Shown piece by piece: positions 15,001 through 27,647 of a stretch of 64,000 bases of DNA. The position numbers and the translations under genes are program-made. Every line of letters begins with the position of its first letter. Position 1 is the stretch's first letter. The notes beneath the pieces are model-generated. The model saw only the letters and a program-made list of their open reading frames with translations, did not search any database and had not been told where the DNA came from. The stretch comes from Oscheius dolichura (Eukaryota; Nematoda; Chromadorea; Rhabditida; Rhabditidae): contig OW051492.1 of assembly GCA_932521035.1 (NCBI GenBank), forward strand, positions 1,922,001-1,986,000, given 5' to 3'.

Positions 15001-18000
15001 ATTCTTCGGCCTCTTCAAGAAGGGCCACGCCCACCAGGATTATCCCACCTCTGAAATCTACGAGGGACCGGTTGATACCACTGGCAGAGCCGGAGACATC
15101 GATGGAGAGCCTCTTACCCACCATGTTGCCGTCTACCACAGCGGCAGATCGGATGAACCCGTTCCAGTCAAGATCGAGAAGCCCGAGGAGCCAGAATTTG
15201 ACATTGCTGATGCTGCTCGAGGATTTGGAAGCAAGATCACAGGACTCTTCAAGAGAGGACCGGCCCATTTGGACTACCCGACGAGCGAGAGCTACGAGGG
15301 ACCACTGGATGCTACTGGCCGCAACAGAGACATCGATGGCGAGCCACTGACCCACCATGTAGCCGTCTACCACAGTGGAAGATCCGATGAGCCTGTCGTC
15401 CCTGCCAAGGCTGAACCCGAACACGAGGTTATTGAGGTCACAGAAGTCCAGACCAAGGAGCCCAAGGAGAAGGGACTCGGATTCTTCGGCCTCTTCAAGA
15501 AGGGCCACGCCCACCAGGATTATCCCACCTCTGAAATCTACGAGGGACCGGTTGATACCACTGGCAGAGCCGGAGACATCGATGGAGAGCCTCTTACCCA
15601 CCATGTTGCCGTCTACCACAGCGGCAGATCGGATGAACCCGTTCCAGTCAAGATCGAGAAGCCCGAGGAGCCAGAATTTGACATTGCTGATGCTGCTCGA
15701 GGATTTGGAAGCAAGATCACAGGACTCTTCAAGAGAGGACCGGCCCATTTGGACTACCCGACGAGCGAGAGCTACGAGGGACCACTGGATGCTACTGGCC
15801 GCAACAGAGACATCGATGGCGAGCCACTGACCCACCATGTAGCCGTCTACCACAGTGGAAGATCCGATGAGCCTGTCGTCCCTGCCAAGGCTGAACCCGA
15901 ACACGAGGTTATTGAGGTCACAGAAGTCCAGACCAAGGAGCCCAAGGAGAAGGGACTCGGATTCTTCGGCCTCTTCAAGAAGGGCCACGCCCACCAGGAT
16001 TATCCCACCTCTGAAATCTACGAGGGACCGGTTGATACCACTGGCAGAGCCGGAGACATCGATGGAGAGCCTCTTACCCACCATGTTGCCGTCTACCACA
16101 GCGGCAGATCGGATGAACCCGTTCCAGTCAAGATCGAGAAGCCCGAGGAGCCAGAATTTGACATTGCTGATGCTGCTCGAGGATTTGGAAGCAAGATCAC
16201 AGGACTCTTCAAGAGAGGACCGGCCCATTTGGACTACCCGACGAGCGAGAGCTACGAGGGACCACTGGATGCTACTGGCCGCAACAGAGACATCGATGGC
16301 GAGCCACTGACCCACCATGTAGCCGTCTACCACAGTGGAAGATCCGATGAGCCTGTCGTCCCTGCCAAGGCTGAACCCGAACACGAGGTTATTGAGGTCA
16401 CAGAAGTCCAGACCAAGGAGCCCAAGGAGAAGGGACTCGGATTCTTCGGCCTCTTCAAGAAGGGCCACGCCCACCAGGATTATCCCACCTCTGAAATCTA
16501 CGAGGGACCGGTTGATACCACTGGCAGAGCCGGAGACATCGATGGAGAGCCTCTTACCCACCATGTTGCCGTCTACCACAGCGGCAGATCGGATGAACCC
16601 GTTCCAGTCAAGATCGAGAAGCCCGAGGAGCCAGAATTTGACATTGCTGATGCTGCTCGAGGATTTGGAAGCAAGATCACAGGACTCTTCAAGAGAGGAC
16701 CGGCCCATTTGGACTACCCGACGAGCGAGAGCTACGAGGGACCACTGGATGCTACTGGCCGCAACAGAGACATCGATGGCGAGCCACTGACCCACCATGT
16801 AGCCGTCTACCACAGTGGAAGATCCGATGAGCCTGTCGTCCCTGCCAAGGCTGAACCCGAACACGAGGTTATTGAGGTCACAGAAGTCCAGACCAAGGAG
16901 CCCAAGGAGAAGGGACTCGGATTCTTCGGCCTCTTCAAGAAGGGCCACGCCCACCAGGATTATCCCACCTCTGAAATCTACGAGGGACCGGTTGATACCA
17001 CTGGCAGAGCCGGAGACATCGATGGAGAGCCTCTTACCCACCATGTTGCCGTCTACCACAGCGGCAGATCGGATGAACCCGTTCCAGTCAAGATCGAGAA
17101 GCCCGAGGAGCCAGAATTTGACATTGCTGATGCTGCTCGAGGATTTGGAAGCAAGATCACAGGACTCTTCAAGAGAGGACCGGCCCATTTGGACTACCCG
17201 ACGAGCGAGAGCTACGAGGGACCACTGGATGCTACTGGCCGCAACAGAGACATCGATGGCGAGCCACTGACCCACCATGTAGCCGTCTACCACAGTGGAA
17301 GATCCGATGAGCCTGTCGTCCCTGCCAAGGCTGAACCCGAACACGAGGTTATTGAGGTCACAGAAGTCCAGACCAAGGAGCCCAAGGAGAAGGGACTCGG
17401 ATTCTTCGGCCTCTTCAAGAAGGGCCACGCCCACCAGGATTATCCCACCTCTGAAATCTACGAGGGACCGGTTGATACCACTGGCAGAGCCGGAGACATC
17501 GATGGAGAGCCTCTTACCCACCATGTTGCCGTCTACCACAGCGGCAGATCGGATGAACCCGTTCCAGTCAAGATCGAGAAGCCCGAGGAGCCAGAATTTG
17601 ACATTGCTGATGCTGCTCGAGGATTTGGAAGCAAGATCACAGGACTCTTCAAGAGAGGACCGGCCCATTTGGACTACCCGACGAGCGAGAGCTACGAGGG
17701 ACCACTGGATGCTACTGGCCGCAACAGAGACATCGATGGCGAGCCACTGACCCACCATGTAGCCGTCTACCACAGTGGAAGATCCGATGAGCCTGTCGTC
17801 CCTGCCAAGGCTGAACCCGAACACGAGGTTATTGAGGTCACAGAAGTCCAGACCAAGGAGCCCAAGGAGAAGGGACTCGGATTCTTCGGCCTCTTCAAGA
17901 AGGGCCACGCCCACCAGGATTATCCCACCTCTGAAATCTACGAGGGACCGGTTGATACCACTGGCAGAGCCGGAGACATCGATGGAGAGCCTCTTACCCA

Positions 18001-21000
18001 CCATGTTGCCGTCTACCACAGCGGCAGATCGGATGAACCCGTTCCAGTCAAGATCGAGAAGCCCGAGGAGCCAGAATTTGACATTGCTGATGCTGCTCGA
18101 GGATTTGGAAGCAAGATCACAGGACTCTTCAAGAGAGGACCGGCCCATTTGGACTACCCGACGAGCGAGAGCTACGAGGGACCACTGGATGCTACTGGCC
18201 GCAACAGAGACATCGATGGCGAGCCACTGACCCACCATGTAGCCGTCTACCACAGTGGAAGATCCGATGAGCCTGTCGTCCCTGCCAAGGCTGAACCCGA
18301 ACACGAGGTTATTGAGGTCACAGAAGTCCAGACCAAGGAGCCCAAGGAGAAGGGACTCGGATTCTTCGGCCTCTTCAAGAAGGGCCACGCCCACCAGGAT
18401 TATCCCACCTCTGAAATCTACGAGGGACCGGTTGATACCACTGGCAGAGCCGGAGACATCGATGGAGAGCCTCTTACCCACCATGTTGCCGTCTACCACA
18501 GCGGCAGATCGGATGAACCCGTTCCAGTCAAGATCGAGAAGCCCGAGGAGCCAGAATTTGACATTGCTGATGCTGCTCGAGGATTTGGAAGCAAGATCAC
18601 AGGACTCTTCAAGAGAGGACCGGCCCATTTGGACTACCCGACGAGCGAGAGCTACGAGGGACCACTGGATGCTACTGGCCGCAACAGAGACATCGATGGC
18701 GAGCCACTGACCCACCATGTAGCCGTCTACCACAGTGGAAGATCCGATGAGCCTGTCGTCCCTGCCAAGGCTGAACCCGAACACGAGGTTATTGAGGTCA
18801 CAGAAGTCCAGACCAAGGAGCCCAAGGAGAAGGGACTCGGATTCTTCGGCCTCTTCAAGAAGGGCCACGCCCACCAGGATTATCCCACCTCTGAAATCTA
18901 CGAGGGACCGGTTGATACCACTGGCAGAGCCGGAGACATCGATGGAGAGCCTCTTACCCACCATGTTGCCGTCTACCACAGCGGCAGATCGGATGAACCC
19001 GTTCCAGTCAAGATCGAGAAGCCCGAGGAGCCAGAATTTGACATTGCTGATGCTGCTCGAGGATTTGGAAGCAAGATCACAGGACTCTTCAAGAGAGGAC
19101 CGGCCCATTTGGACTACCCGACGAGCGAGAGCTACGAGGGACCACTGGATGCTACTGGCCGCAACAGAGACATCGATGGCGAGCCACTGACCCACCATGT
19201 AGCCGTCTACCACAGTGGAAGATCCGATGAGCCTGTCGTCCCTGCCAAGGCTGAACCCGAACACGAGGTTATTGAGGTCACAGAAGTCCAGACCAAGGAG
19301 CCCAAGGAGAAGGGACTCGGATTCTTCGGCCTCTTCAAGAAGGGCCACGCCCACCAGGATTATCCCACCTCTGAAATCTACGAGGGACCGGTTGATACCA
19401 CTGGCAGAGCCGGAGACATCGATGGAGAGCCTCTTACCCACCATGTTGCCGTCTACCACAGCGGCAGATCGGATGAACCCGTTCCAGTCAAGATCGAGAA
19501 GCCCGAGGAGCCAGAATTTGACATTGCTGATGCTGCTCGAGGATTTGGAAGCAAGATCACAGGACTCTTCAAGAGAGGACCGGCCCATTTGGACTACCCG
19601 ACGAGCGAGAGCTACGAGGGACCACTGGATGCTACTGGCCGCAACAGAGACATCGATGGCGAGCCACTGACCCACCATGTAGCCGTCTACCACAGTGGAA
19701 GATCCGATGAGCCTGTCGTCCCTGCCAAGGCTGAACCCGAACACGAGGTTATTGAGGTCACAGAAGTCCAGACCAAGGAGCCCAAGGAGAAGGGACTCGG
19801 ATTCTTCGGCCTCTTCAAGAAGGGCCACGCCCACCAGGATTATCCCACCTCTGAAATCTACGAGGGACCGGTTGATACCACTGGCAGAGCCGGAGACATC
19901 GATGGAGAGCCTCTTACCCACCATGTTGCCGTCTACCACAGCGGCAGATCGGATGAACCCGTTCCAGTCAAGATCGAGAAGCCCGAGGAGCCAGAATTTG
20001 ACATTGCTGATGCTGCTCGAGGATTTGGAAGCAAGATCACAGGACTCTTCAAGAGAGGACCGGCCCATTTGGACTACCCGACGAGCGAGAGCTACGAGGG
20101 ACCACTGGATGCTACTGGCCGCAACAGAGACATCGATGGCGAGCCACTGACCCACCATGTAGCCGTCTACCACAGTGGAAGATCCGATGAGCCTGTCGTC
20201 CCTGCCAAGGCTGAACCCGAACACGAGGTTATTGAGGTCACAGAAGTCCAGACCAAGGAGCCCAAGGAGAAGGGACTCGGATTCTTCGGCCTCTTCAAGA
20301 AGGGCCACGCCCACCAGGATTATCCCACCTCTGAAATCTACGAGGGACCGGTTGATACCACTGGCAGAGCCGGAGACATCGATGGAGAGCCTCTTACCCA
20401 CCATGTTGCCGTCTACCACAGCGGCAGATCGGATGAACCCGTTCCAGTCAAGATCGAGAAGCCCGAGGAGCCAGAATTTGACATTGCTGATGCTGCTCGA
20501 GGATTTGGAAGCAAGATCACAGGACTCTTCAAGAGAGGACCGGCCCATTTGGACTACCCGACGAGCGAGAGCTACGAGGGACCACTGGATGCTACTGGCC
20601 GCAACAGAGACATCGATGGCGAGCCACTGACCCACCATGTAGCCGTCTACCACAGTGGAAGATCCGATGAGCCTGTCGTCCCTGCCAAGGCTGAACCCGA
20701 ACACGAGGTTATTGAGGTCACAGAAGTCCAGACCAAGGAGCCCAAGGAGAAGGGACTCGGATTCTTCGGCCTCTTCAAGAAGGGCCACGCCCACCAGGAT
20801 TATCTCACCTCTGAAATCTACGAGGGACCGGTTGATACCACTGGCAGAGCCGGAGACATCGATGGAGAGCCTCTTACCCACCATGTTGCCGTCTACCACA
20901 GCGGCAGATCGGATGAACCCGTTCCAGTCAAGATCGAGAAGCCCGAGGAGCCAGAATTTGACATTGCTGATGCTGCTCGAGGATTTGGAAGCAAGATCAC

Positions 21001-24000
21001 AGGACTCTTCAAGAGAGGACCGGCCCATTTGGACTACCCGACGAGCGAGAGCTACGAGGGACCACTGGATGCTACTGGCCGCAACAGAGACATCGATGGC
21101 GAGCCACTGACCCACCATGTAGCCGTCTACCACAGTGGAAGATCCGATGAGCCTGTCGTCCCTGCCAAGGCTGAACCCGAACACGAGGTTATTGAGGTCA
21201 CAGAAGTCCAGACCAAGGAGCCCAAGGAGAAGGGACTCGGATTCTTCGGCCTCTTCAAGAAGGGCCACGCCCACCAGGATTATCCCACCTCTGAAATCTA
21301 CGAGGGACCGGTTGATACCACTGGCAGAGCCGGAGACATCGATGGAGAGCCTCTTACCCACCATGTTGCCGTCTACCACAGCGGCAGATCGGATGAACCC
21401 GTTCCAGTCAAGATCGAGAAGCCCGAGGAGCCAGAATTTGACATTGCTGATGCTGCTCGAGGATTTGGAAGCAAGATCACAGGACTCTTCAAGAGAGGAC
21501 CGGCCCATTTGGACTACCCGACGAGCGAGAGCTACGAGGGACCACTGGATGCTACTGGCCGCAACAGAGACATCGATGGCGAGCCACTGACCCACCATGT
21601 AGCCGTCTACCACAGTGGAAGATCCGATGAGCCTGTCGTCCCTGCCAAGGCTGAACCCGAACACGAGGTTATTGAGGTCACAGAAGTCCAGACCAAGGAG
21701 CCCAAGGAGAAGGGACTCGGATTCTTCGGCCTCTTCAAGAAGGGCCACGCCCACCAGGATTATCCCACCTCTGAAATCTACGAGGGACCGGTTGATACCA
21801 CTGGCAGAGCCGGAGACATCGATGGAGAGCCTCTTACCCACCATGTTGCCGTCTACCACAGCGGCAGATCGGATGAACCCGTTCCAGTCAAGATCGAGAA
21901 GCCCGAGGAGCCAGAATTTGACATTGCTGATGCTGCTCGAGGATTTGGAAGCAAGATCACAGGACTCTTCAAGAGAGGACCGGCCCATTTGGACTACCCG
22001 ACGAGCGAGAGCTACGAGGGACCACTGGATGCTACTGGCCGCAACAGAGACATCGATGGCGAGCCACTGACCCACCATGTAGCCGTCTACCACAGTGGAA
22101 GATCCGATGAGCCTGTCGTCCCTGCCAAGGCTGAACCCGAACACGAGGTTATTGAGGTCACAGAAGTCCAGACCAAGGAGCCCAAGGAGAAGGGACTCGG
22201 ATTCTTCGGCCTCTTCAAGAAGGGCCACGCCCACCAGGATTATCTCACCTCTGAAATCTACGAGGGACCGGTTGATACCACTGGCAGAGCCGGAGACATC
22301 GATGGAGAGCCTCTTACCCACCATGTTGCCGTCTACCACAGCGGCAGATCGGATGAACCCGTTCCAGTCAAGATCGAGAAGCCCGAGGAGCCAGAATTTG
22401 ACATTGCTGATGCTGCTCGAGGATTTGGAAGCAAGATCACAGGACTCTTCAAGAGAGGACCGGCCCATTTGGACTACCCGACGAGCGAGAGCTACGAGGG
22501 ACCACTGGATGCTACTGGCCGCAACAGAGACATCGATGGCGAGCCACTGACCCACCATGTAGCCGTCTACCACAGTGGAAGATCCGATGAGCCTGTCGTC
22601 CCTGCCAAGGCTGAACCCGAACACGAGGTTATTGAGGTCACAGAAGTCCAGACCAAGGAGCCCAAGGAGAAGGGACTCGGATTCTTCGGCCTCTTCAAGA
22701 AGGGCCACGCCCACCAGGATTATCCCACCTCTGAAATCTACGAGGGACCGGTTGATACCACTGGCAGAGCCGGAGACATCGATGGAGAGCCTCTTACCCA
22801 CCATGTTGCCGTCTACCACAGCGGCAGATCGGATGAACCCGTTCCAGTCAAGATCGAGAAGCCCGAGGAGCCAGAATTTGACATTGCTGATGCTGCTCGA
22901 GGATTTGGAAGCAAGATCACAGGACTCTTCAAGAGAGGACCGGCCCATTTGGACTACCCGACGAGCGAGAGCTACGAGGGACCACTGGATGCTACTGGCC
23001 GCAACAGAGACATCGATGGCGAGCCACTGACCCACCATGTAGCCGTCTACCACAGTGGAAGATCCGATGAGCCTGTCGTCCCTGCCAAGGCTGAACCCGA
23101 ACACGAGGTTATTGAGGTCACAGAAGTCCAGACCAAGGAGCCCAAGGAGAAGGGACTCGGATTCTTCGGCCTCTTCAAGAAGGGCCACGCCCACCAGGAT
23201 TATCCCACCTCTGAAATCTACGAGGGACCGGTTGATACCACTGGCAGAGCCGGAGACATCGATGGAGAGCCTCTTACCCACCATGTTGCCGTCTACCACA
23301 GCGGCAGATCGGATGAACCCGTTCCAGTCAAGATCGAGAAGCCCGAGGAGCCAGAATTTGACATTGCTGATGCTGCTCGAGGATTTGGAAGCAAGATCAC
23401 AGGACTCTTCAAGAGAGGACCGGCCCATTTGGACTACCCGACGAGCGAGAGCTACGAGGGACCACTGGATGCTACTGGCCGCAACAGAGACATCGATGGC
23501 GAGCCACTGACCCACCATGTAGCCGTCTACCACAGTGGAAGATCCGATGAGCCTGTCGTCCCTGCCAAGGCTGAACCCGAACACGAGGTTATTGAGGTCA
23601 CAGAAGTCCAGACCAAGGAGCCCAAGGAGAAGGGACTCGGATTCTTCGGCCTCTTCAAGAAGGGCCACGCCCACCAGGATTATCCCACCTCTGAAATCTA
23701 CGAGGGACCGGTTGATACCACTGGCAGAGCCGGAGACATCGATGGAGAGCCTCTTACCCACCATGTTGCCGTCTACCACAGCGGCAGATCGGATGAACCC
23801 GTTCCAGTCAAGATCGAGAAGCCCGAGGAGCCAGAATTTGACATTGCTGATGCTGCTCGAGGATTTGGAAGCAAGATCACAGGACTCTTCAAGAGAGGAC
23901 CGGCCCATTTGGACTACCCGACGAGCGAGAGCTACGAGGGACCACTGGATGCTACTGGCCGCAACAGAGACATCGATGGCGAGCCACTGACCCACCATGT

Positions 24001-26224
24001 AGCCGTCTACCACAGTGGAAGATCCGATGAGCCTGTCGTCCCTGCCAAGGCTGAACCCGAACACGAGGTTATTGAGGTCACAGAAGTCCAGACCAAGGAG
24101 CCCAAGGAGAAGGGACTCGGATTCTTCGGCCTCTTCAAGAAGGGCCACGCCCACCAGGATTATCCCACCTCTGAAATCTACGAGGGACCGGTTGATACCA
24201 CTGGCAGAGCCGGAGACATCGATGGAGAGCCTCTTACCCACCATGTTGCCGTCTACCACAGCGGCAGATCGGATGAACCCGTTCCAGTCAAGATCGAGAA
24301 GCCCGAGGAGCCAGAATTTGACATTGCTGATGCTGCTCGAGGATTTGGAAGCAAGATCACAGGACTCTTCAAGAGAGGACCGGCCCATTTGGACTACCCG
24401 ACGAGCGAGAGCTACGAGGGACCACTGGATGCTACTGGCCGCAACAGAGACATCGATGGCGAGCCACTGACCCACCATGTAGCCGTCTACCACAGTGGAA
24501 GATCCGATGAGCCTGTCGTCCCTGCCAAGGCTGAACCCGAACACGAGGTTATTGAGGTCACAGAAGTCCAGACCAAGGAGCCCAAGGAGAAGGGACTCGG
24601 ATTCTTCGGCCTCTTCAAGAAGGGCCACGCCCACCAGGATTATCCCACCTCTGAAATCTACGAGGGACCGGTTGATACCACTGGCAGAGCCGGAGACATC
24701 GATGGAGAGCCTCTTACCCACCATGTTGCCGTCTACCACAGCGGCAGATCGGATGAACCCGTTCCAGTCAAGATCGAGAAGCCCGAGGTACCTCCTAGGG
24801 CTGTTGTCAAGGAAGGGAATATGAAGATCACCCCGAAGCACGAAATAAAGGAGGAGATCATCGAGGAAGACCTGCCGGACACCCTGCTCATGCCTGCTGA
24901 CCGCCTGGATTCATGGTCGACTGCTCGTGAGACGTCGTCTGGTCCTCATGGTCAACACGACGATGTATACCGCAGCGGATTCTCCGAAGTGCGGCAAATA
25001 GAAACTAGGAAACCTCCACCTGTGCCTCCTCGTCCTCCCGTTCCGGCTCATGCCACCAAGCCGGAGAAGAAGGTCAGCGACCTCCGCGTGGAAATTCCTT
25101 CCAACTACCAGGCCACCCACTACTTTGACTATGTCGGCCGAGGAGAGGCCGAGACGGAGTGGATGGGCAAGAACATGGACTTTTCCTCCGAGACAGCGAA
25201 GGTGGACTTCGATGTCTCCATGAATGTGAGGCAACCTGGGCCGGGACCCTCGTCTCCTCCTTCCCAGCTGGAGTCGCCCCACCTCGTGCTGAGTGCCGAT
25301 AGCCTTGTCAAGGAGCAGCGATCGCCCACCCTAGGATTCTCCGTCTCCATCTCTGCCAAGCAGCCGCCCCGGTCCCGTAGCGATTTCCACGAGTCGCCGA
25401 GGACGTCTCCCGGCTACGAGTATGGCTACCGCAGCCGGGCACTGTCGCCCCATTCTTGGACCACCATCCACGAGAGGACGGAGATCTCCTACATCAAACG
25501 AGTCACCGTTAGCCAGTCGCCTGCCCGCCACGTTCTCCACTCCACCCGCAGTCCTCCGCCTCCCCAGACGAGATCCTATTCCCAGCCGCCGGCACGTAGC
25601 CCCGCCAGCAGTTGCCGTCTTCCCGTGGCCGACGAGCGCGTCCTCGTCCATCATCCCATCTACGCTCCGCGGCAGTCTCCCTACAGGCAGACCTCACCTG
25701 AGCGTCGTCGTCAAAATGGACACTGCGCCCCGTCTGAGACCAACGGCTACGGTAACGGCACCCCGACCCAGTTGAGGAATGGAAAGCCCGGTGGAGGATA
25801 CCCGAACGGCTCTCTGCCGCCTCGGCCGAGGACCTACAGCCCCGTCCGGGAAGTGGCCGCCATTGAGAGGACCGAGTGGCTGAGGAGGTCGGACTATATC
25901 CCGCCGAACCGTCGAAGTGACGAGATCTTCACCCTGGGAGTGCCTTTTGTAATGGGCCGGGTGGAGAGAGACGAACACGGCTGTGAATATCTCCGCTACC
26001 AGAACAGTGGCCTGCAGGAGATCAAGAGGCCGAACCAGTATGAGACGAGAAATGAATTACCGATGATTGAAGAAGGAGCCATTGAATGTCGACGATCCAC
26101 CATCCGGCAGAATCTTCGCGATACCGATCTGCATGGATTGATCGAAGATGACGAGATTGAAAGTCGACGTCGCCCGATACGCCGAGCTCGCCAACGAGTA
26201 CGAAACTATTGCACCATGCTATAG
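2..26224 (+). CDS. Giant tandem-repeat protein with proline-rich tail and CaaX-like C-terminus (5' partial, single exon)
   Basis: The reading frame is already open at base 2 and, apart from the N gap and one 1-bp insertion, runs without an intron to TAG at 26222-26224. About 8,670 codons are sequenced. Residues are copies of a 160-aa unit made of two modules that share DYPTSE-YEGP, TGR, DIDGEPLTHHVAVYHSGRSDEP, then diverge. One linker ends in GFGSKITGLFKRG, the other in GLGFFGLFKKG, both short basic amphipathic segments. From about 24789 the sequence is unique: a PPPVPPRPPVP SH3-ligand-like stretch, many RSP/SPR motifs, an arginine-rich end (SRRRPIRRARQRVRNY) and a final CTML that fits a CaaX box with Leu at X, which usually means geranylgeranylation. 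No signal peptide or membrane segment is visible. I infer a cytoplasmic, membrane-tethered scaffold or cytoskeletal protein. I do not recognise the family; a giant ankyrin-type tail was considered but could not be tested. The N-terminus lies off the window. Confidence 0.85.
8384..8583. other. Assembly gap of 200 N inside the repeat array
   Basis: Exactly 200 N bases replace repeat sequence. If the array were continuous, 51 bases (or 51 plus a multiple of 480) would be missing, so 200 is a placeholder, not a measured length. The number of units lost here is unknown. Confidence 0.98.
9106..9114 (+). other. Single-base insertion (extra C) in one repeat unit, probable assembly error
   Basis: In this unit the run after GAGCCACTGA has four C instead of the three found in every other copy, making the 8790-9270 unit 481 bp. 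If the neighbouring gap really held 51+480k bases, this extra C would break the reading frame of the giant protein. It lies about 530 bp from the gap edge, where consensus quality is often poor, so an error is the simplest reading; a real frameshift allele cannot be excluded. Confidence 0.8.
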
Positions 26225-26364
26225 TTGTCGAACGAGTATATTACCCCCGTTTGTCACAAGCCTAGCTTGTTCTTTCTATATTTTTTTTATCTTTCGTGAA
26301 TCAACACAAGCTTCAAAAAGCCGGGTTTTGCCATATTGTTTTTCTAAAGAGATATAACATTGTT

Positions 26365-26386
26365 TTTATTGTACAGTAATAATAAA
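26365..26386. terminator. Back-to-back poly(A) signals of converging genes
   Basis: AATAAA at 26381-26386 lies about 160 bp past the stop of the giant + strand gene. TTTATT at 26365-26370 is an AATAAA on the - strand, about 230 bp past the NHP2 stop. The two converging transcripts probably overlap at their 3' ends. The rest of 26225-26596 is AT-rich 3' UTR with no other feature seen. Confidence 0.55.
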
Positions 26387-26596
26387 CATTAATGACTACA
26401 ACTTGAACCTTTTCCTTTTTGAAAATGATGATCGAAAGCTACTGTAGTAGTCATCTTCTCGACTTCGTTCACCGAATCTTCTTTGGATAAAACAAAAACA
26501 GATATTTGAAAGAAAGTTTTATAATAGTAACCATAACAAAACAACAACTTTAACGAAATGAGCACAGTAAGAAAACATAGATCAAAATGAACAACT

Positions 26597-27448
26597 TCAC
26601 TCAACGACGATTTTGTTAGCAGCCTCGGCGATCTCATCATAAAGCTCTTGATATTCCGCATGTGGCTTGATGAACAGCACGATGCATGGACGTCGTTGAC
26701 CGACAGCAAGACCCAAATGTTCGCGAGAAGGAGTGTAGACATAAGGAATCTCCTGCTCTTCGCAAATTCCGGCCAAATGAGAGTAGATGTCTATTGGAGT
26801 CACATTTCCTAAAATAAAAATTGCATATTTACTGTATCAAATGGAAATGTGTTTCGCGCGCCCTTCAAATTTTTCAAAAGCAATTTCTTCAAAATTTTTC
26901 GATATTCGGATTTTGACAGATTTCGATTGTTTTTAAAATTTTGGATAGATATTCATTCATATTCAAGAAGGCAAATGCAGTGATAAAAACAAGTGAAATG
27001 CGCAAAAAATACATGCAAAAGTGTTGTGTTCGACCATCTAGACGGCCAAGCTGCCCCATCTGCCACTTATTTAACCTTTAGCCAAGTACATTTCCATTTG
27101 AAATGGACTATATCAAAACCTAACCTGCCATTACCACCATTCCTTTTTGATTTTTTCTCATCGCCTTCTGAACCTCTCGCATTCCTTGGCAGAAATTCTT
27201 ATCAACTTTGGCTGATTTCTTTGCAAGTTTATATATTTTCTTGGCTAGTTTGCGTCCAGCTAATGGCTGTGCAATAGGATTGACCTAAAAAAAAGTAAAG
27301 AAATTTTAAAACAAGAAAAACGGTAGTGTAAAAGGTCACTAACCAATGTGCACAAGTATTCGTACTCATCCTTATCCGTGGTGGGTCCTTCGCCGCTCTC
27401 AGTCATCGAAACCTCAGCAACGCTTTCTTCAAGTGAACGCTTACCCAT
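26597..27448 (-). CDS. nhp2: NHP2, H/ACA snoRNP L7Ae-family protein
   Basis: Three exons join to MGKRSLEESVAEVS..., then an L7Ae/NHP2 core. Visible are LCTLVNPIAQPLAGRKLAKK (typical NHP2 start), a KAMRKNQKGMVVMAGNVTPI segment, HLAGICEEQEIPYVYTPSREHLG and a final ...EIAEAANKIVVE. This is the RNA kink-turn-binding fold. NHP2 is a core subunit of H/ACA snoRNPs that guide pseudouridylation of rRNA and snRNA, in nucleolus and Cajal bodies. The intron before NVTPI is about 310 nt, long for this window; the first is about 55 nt. The ATG sits one base after a TTTTTTAG splice acceptor and about 200 bp after the Nopp140 stop on the same strand, so it is likely the downstream gene of an operon and receives a spliced leader. 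Confidence 0.9.
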
Positions 27449-27457
27449 TCTAAAAAA
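27449..27457 (-). promoter_or_regulatory. Trans-splice acceptor of NHP2
   Basis: On the - strand TTTTTTAG is followed by A and then the NHP2 ATG. There is no room for a promoter-proximal leader. A - strand AATAAA for Nopp140 lies near 27548-27553, about 100 bp upstream, the usual intercistronic distance in nematode operons. Confidence 0.65.
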
Positions 27458-27647
27458 CCCAGTAAAATATGAAGTTCAACTAGCTATTTGAGGTAAAGAC
27501 AGACAATACTAGTAAGTGTAAAACAAAGTAGAAACAAATATGCATAACGAAATTTTATTATTTATAAAACAATGAAATAACAAGCATAACGTTAACACGC
27601 CCAACTAATAAACTGAACAACAAAACAACGAAAACAACAAGTAACGA

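Larger units (their letters stand above)
1..24789 (+). repeat. 480-bp coding tandem repeat array, about 51 copies
   Basis: Unit starts fall at 1, 481, 961 and so on to 8161, then at 8790, and from 9271 every 480 bp to 24631. That gives 17 full units before the gap and 33 full units after it, plus partial ones. The last unit breaks off inside its first module at about 24789. Copies look identical at DNA level, silent sites included; the only substitutions I found are two identical C-to-T changes at 20805 and 22245 (Pro to Leu). Because 480 is divisible by 3 the unit keeps frame, so copy number can change without disrupting the protein. Uniformity this strict points to very recent expansion or continuing homogenisation by unequal exchange or gene conversion. 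True copy number may differ from the assembly. Confidence 0.97.

Noticed and set aside
1-24789. CRISPR array or satellite DNA
   Set aside because: No spacers between copies, unit length 480 bp, and an intact coding frame throughout.
345-24824. Dozens of identical 151-codon + strand ORFs, one per unit, in another frame
   Set aside because: Shadow frame of the repeat with one stop per unit; Arg/Ser-rich artefact composition and no independent signal.
9071-24841. Open frame of 5,256 codons on the - strand through the array
   Set aside because: It exists only because one antisense frame of the 480-bp unit lacks stops and the unit is repeated in phase. The + frame continues into a unique conserved-looking tail; the - frame does not.
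24911-25978. Several - strand and alternate-frame ORFs over the unique tail of the giant protein
   Set aside because: GC-rich coding DNA produces long shadow frames; the products are Arg/Gly-rich with no family resemblance.
2-26224. Identification of the giant protein as giant ankyrin, titin or KASH-repeat protein
   Set aside because: No ankyrin repeats, Ig/Fn3 domains, spectrin repeats or KASH end are visible in the window; the N-terminus is missing, so this stays open.
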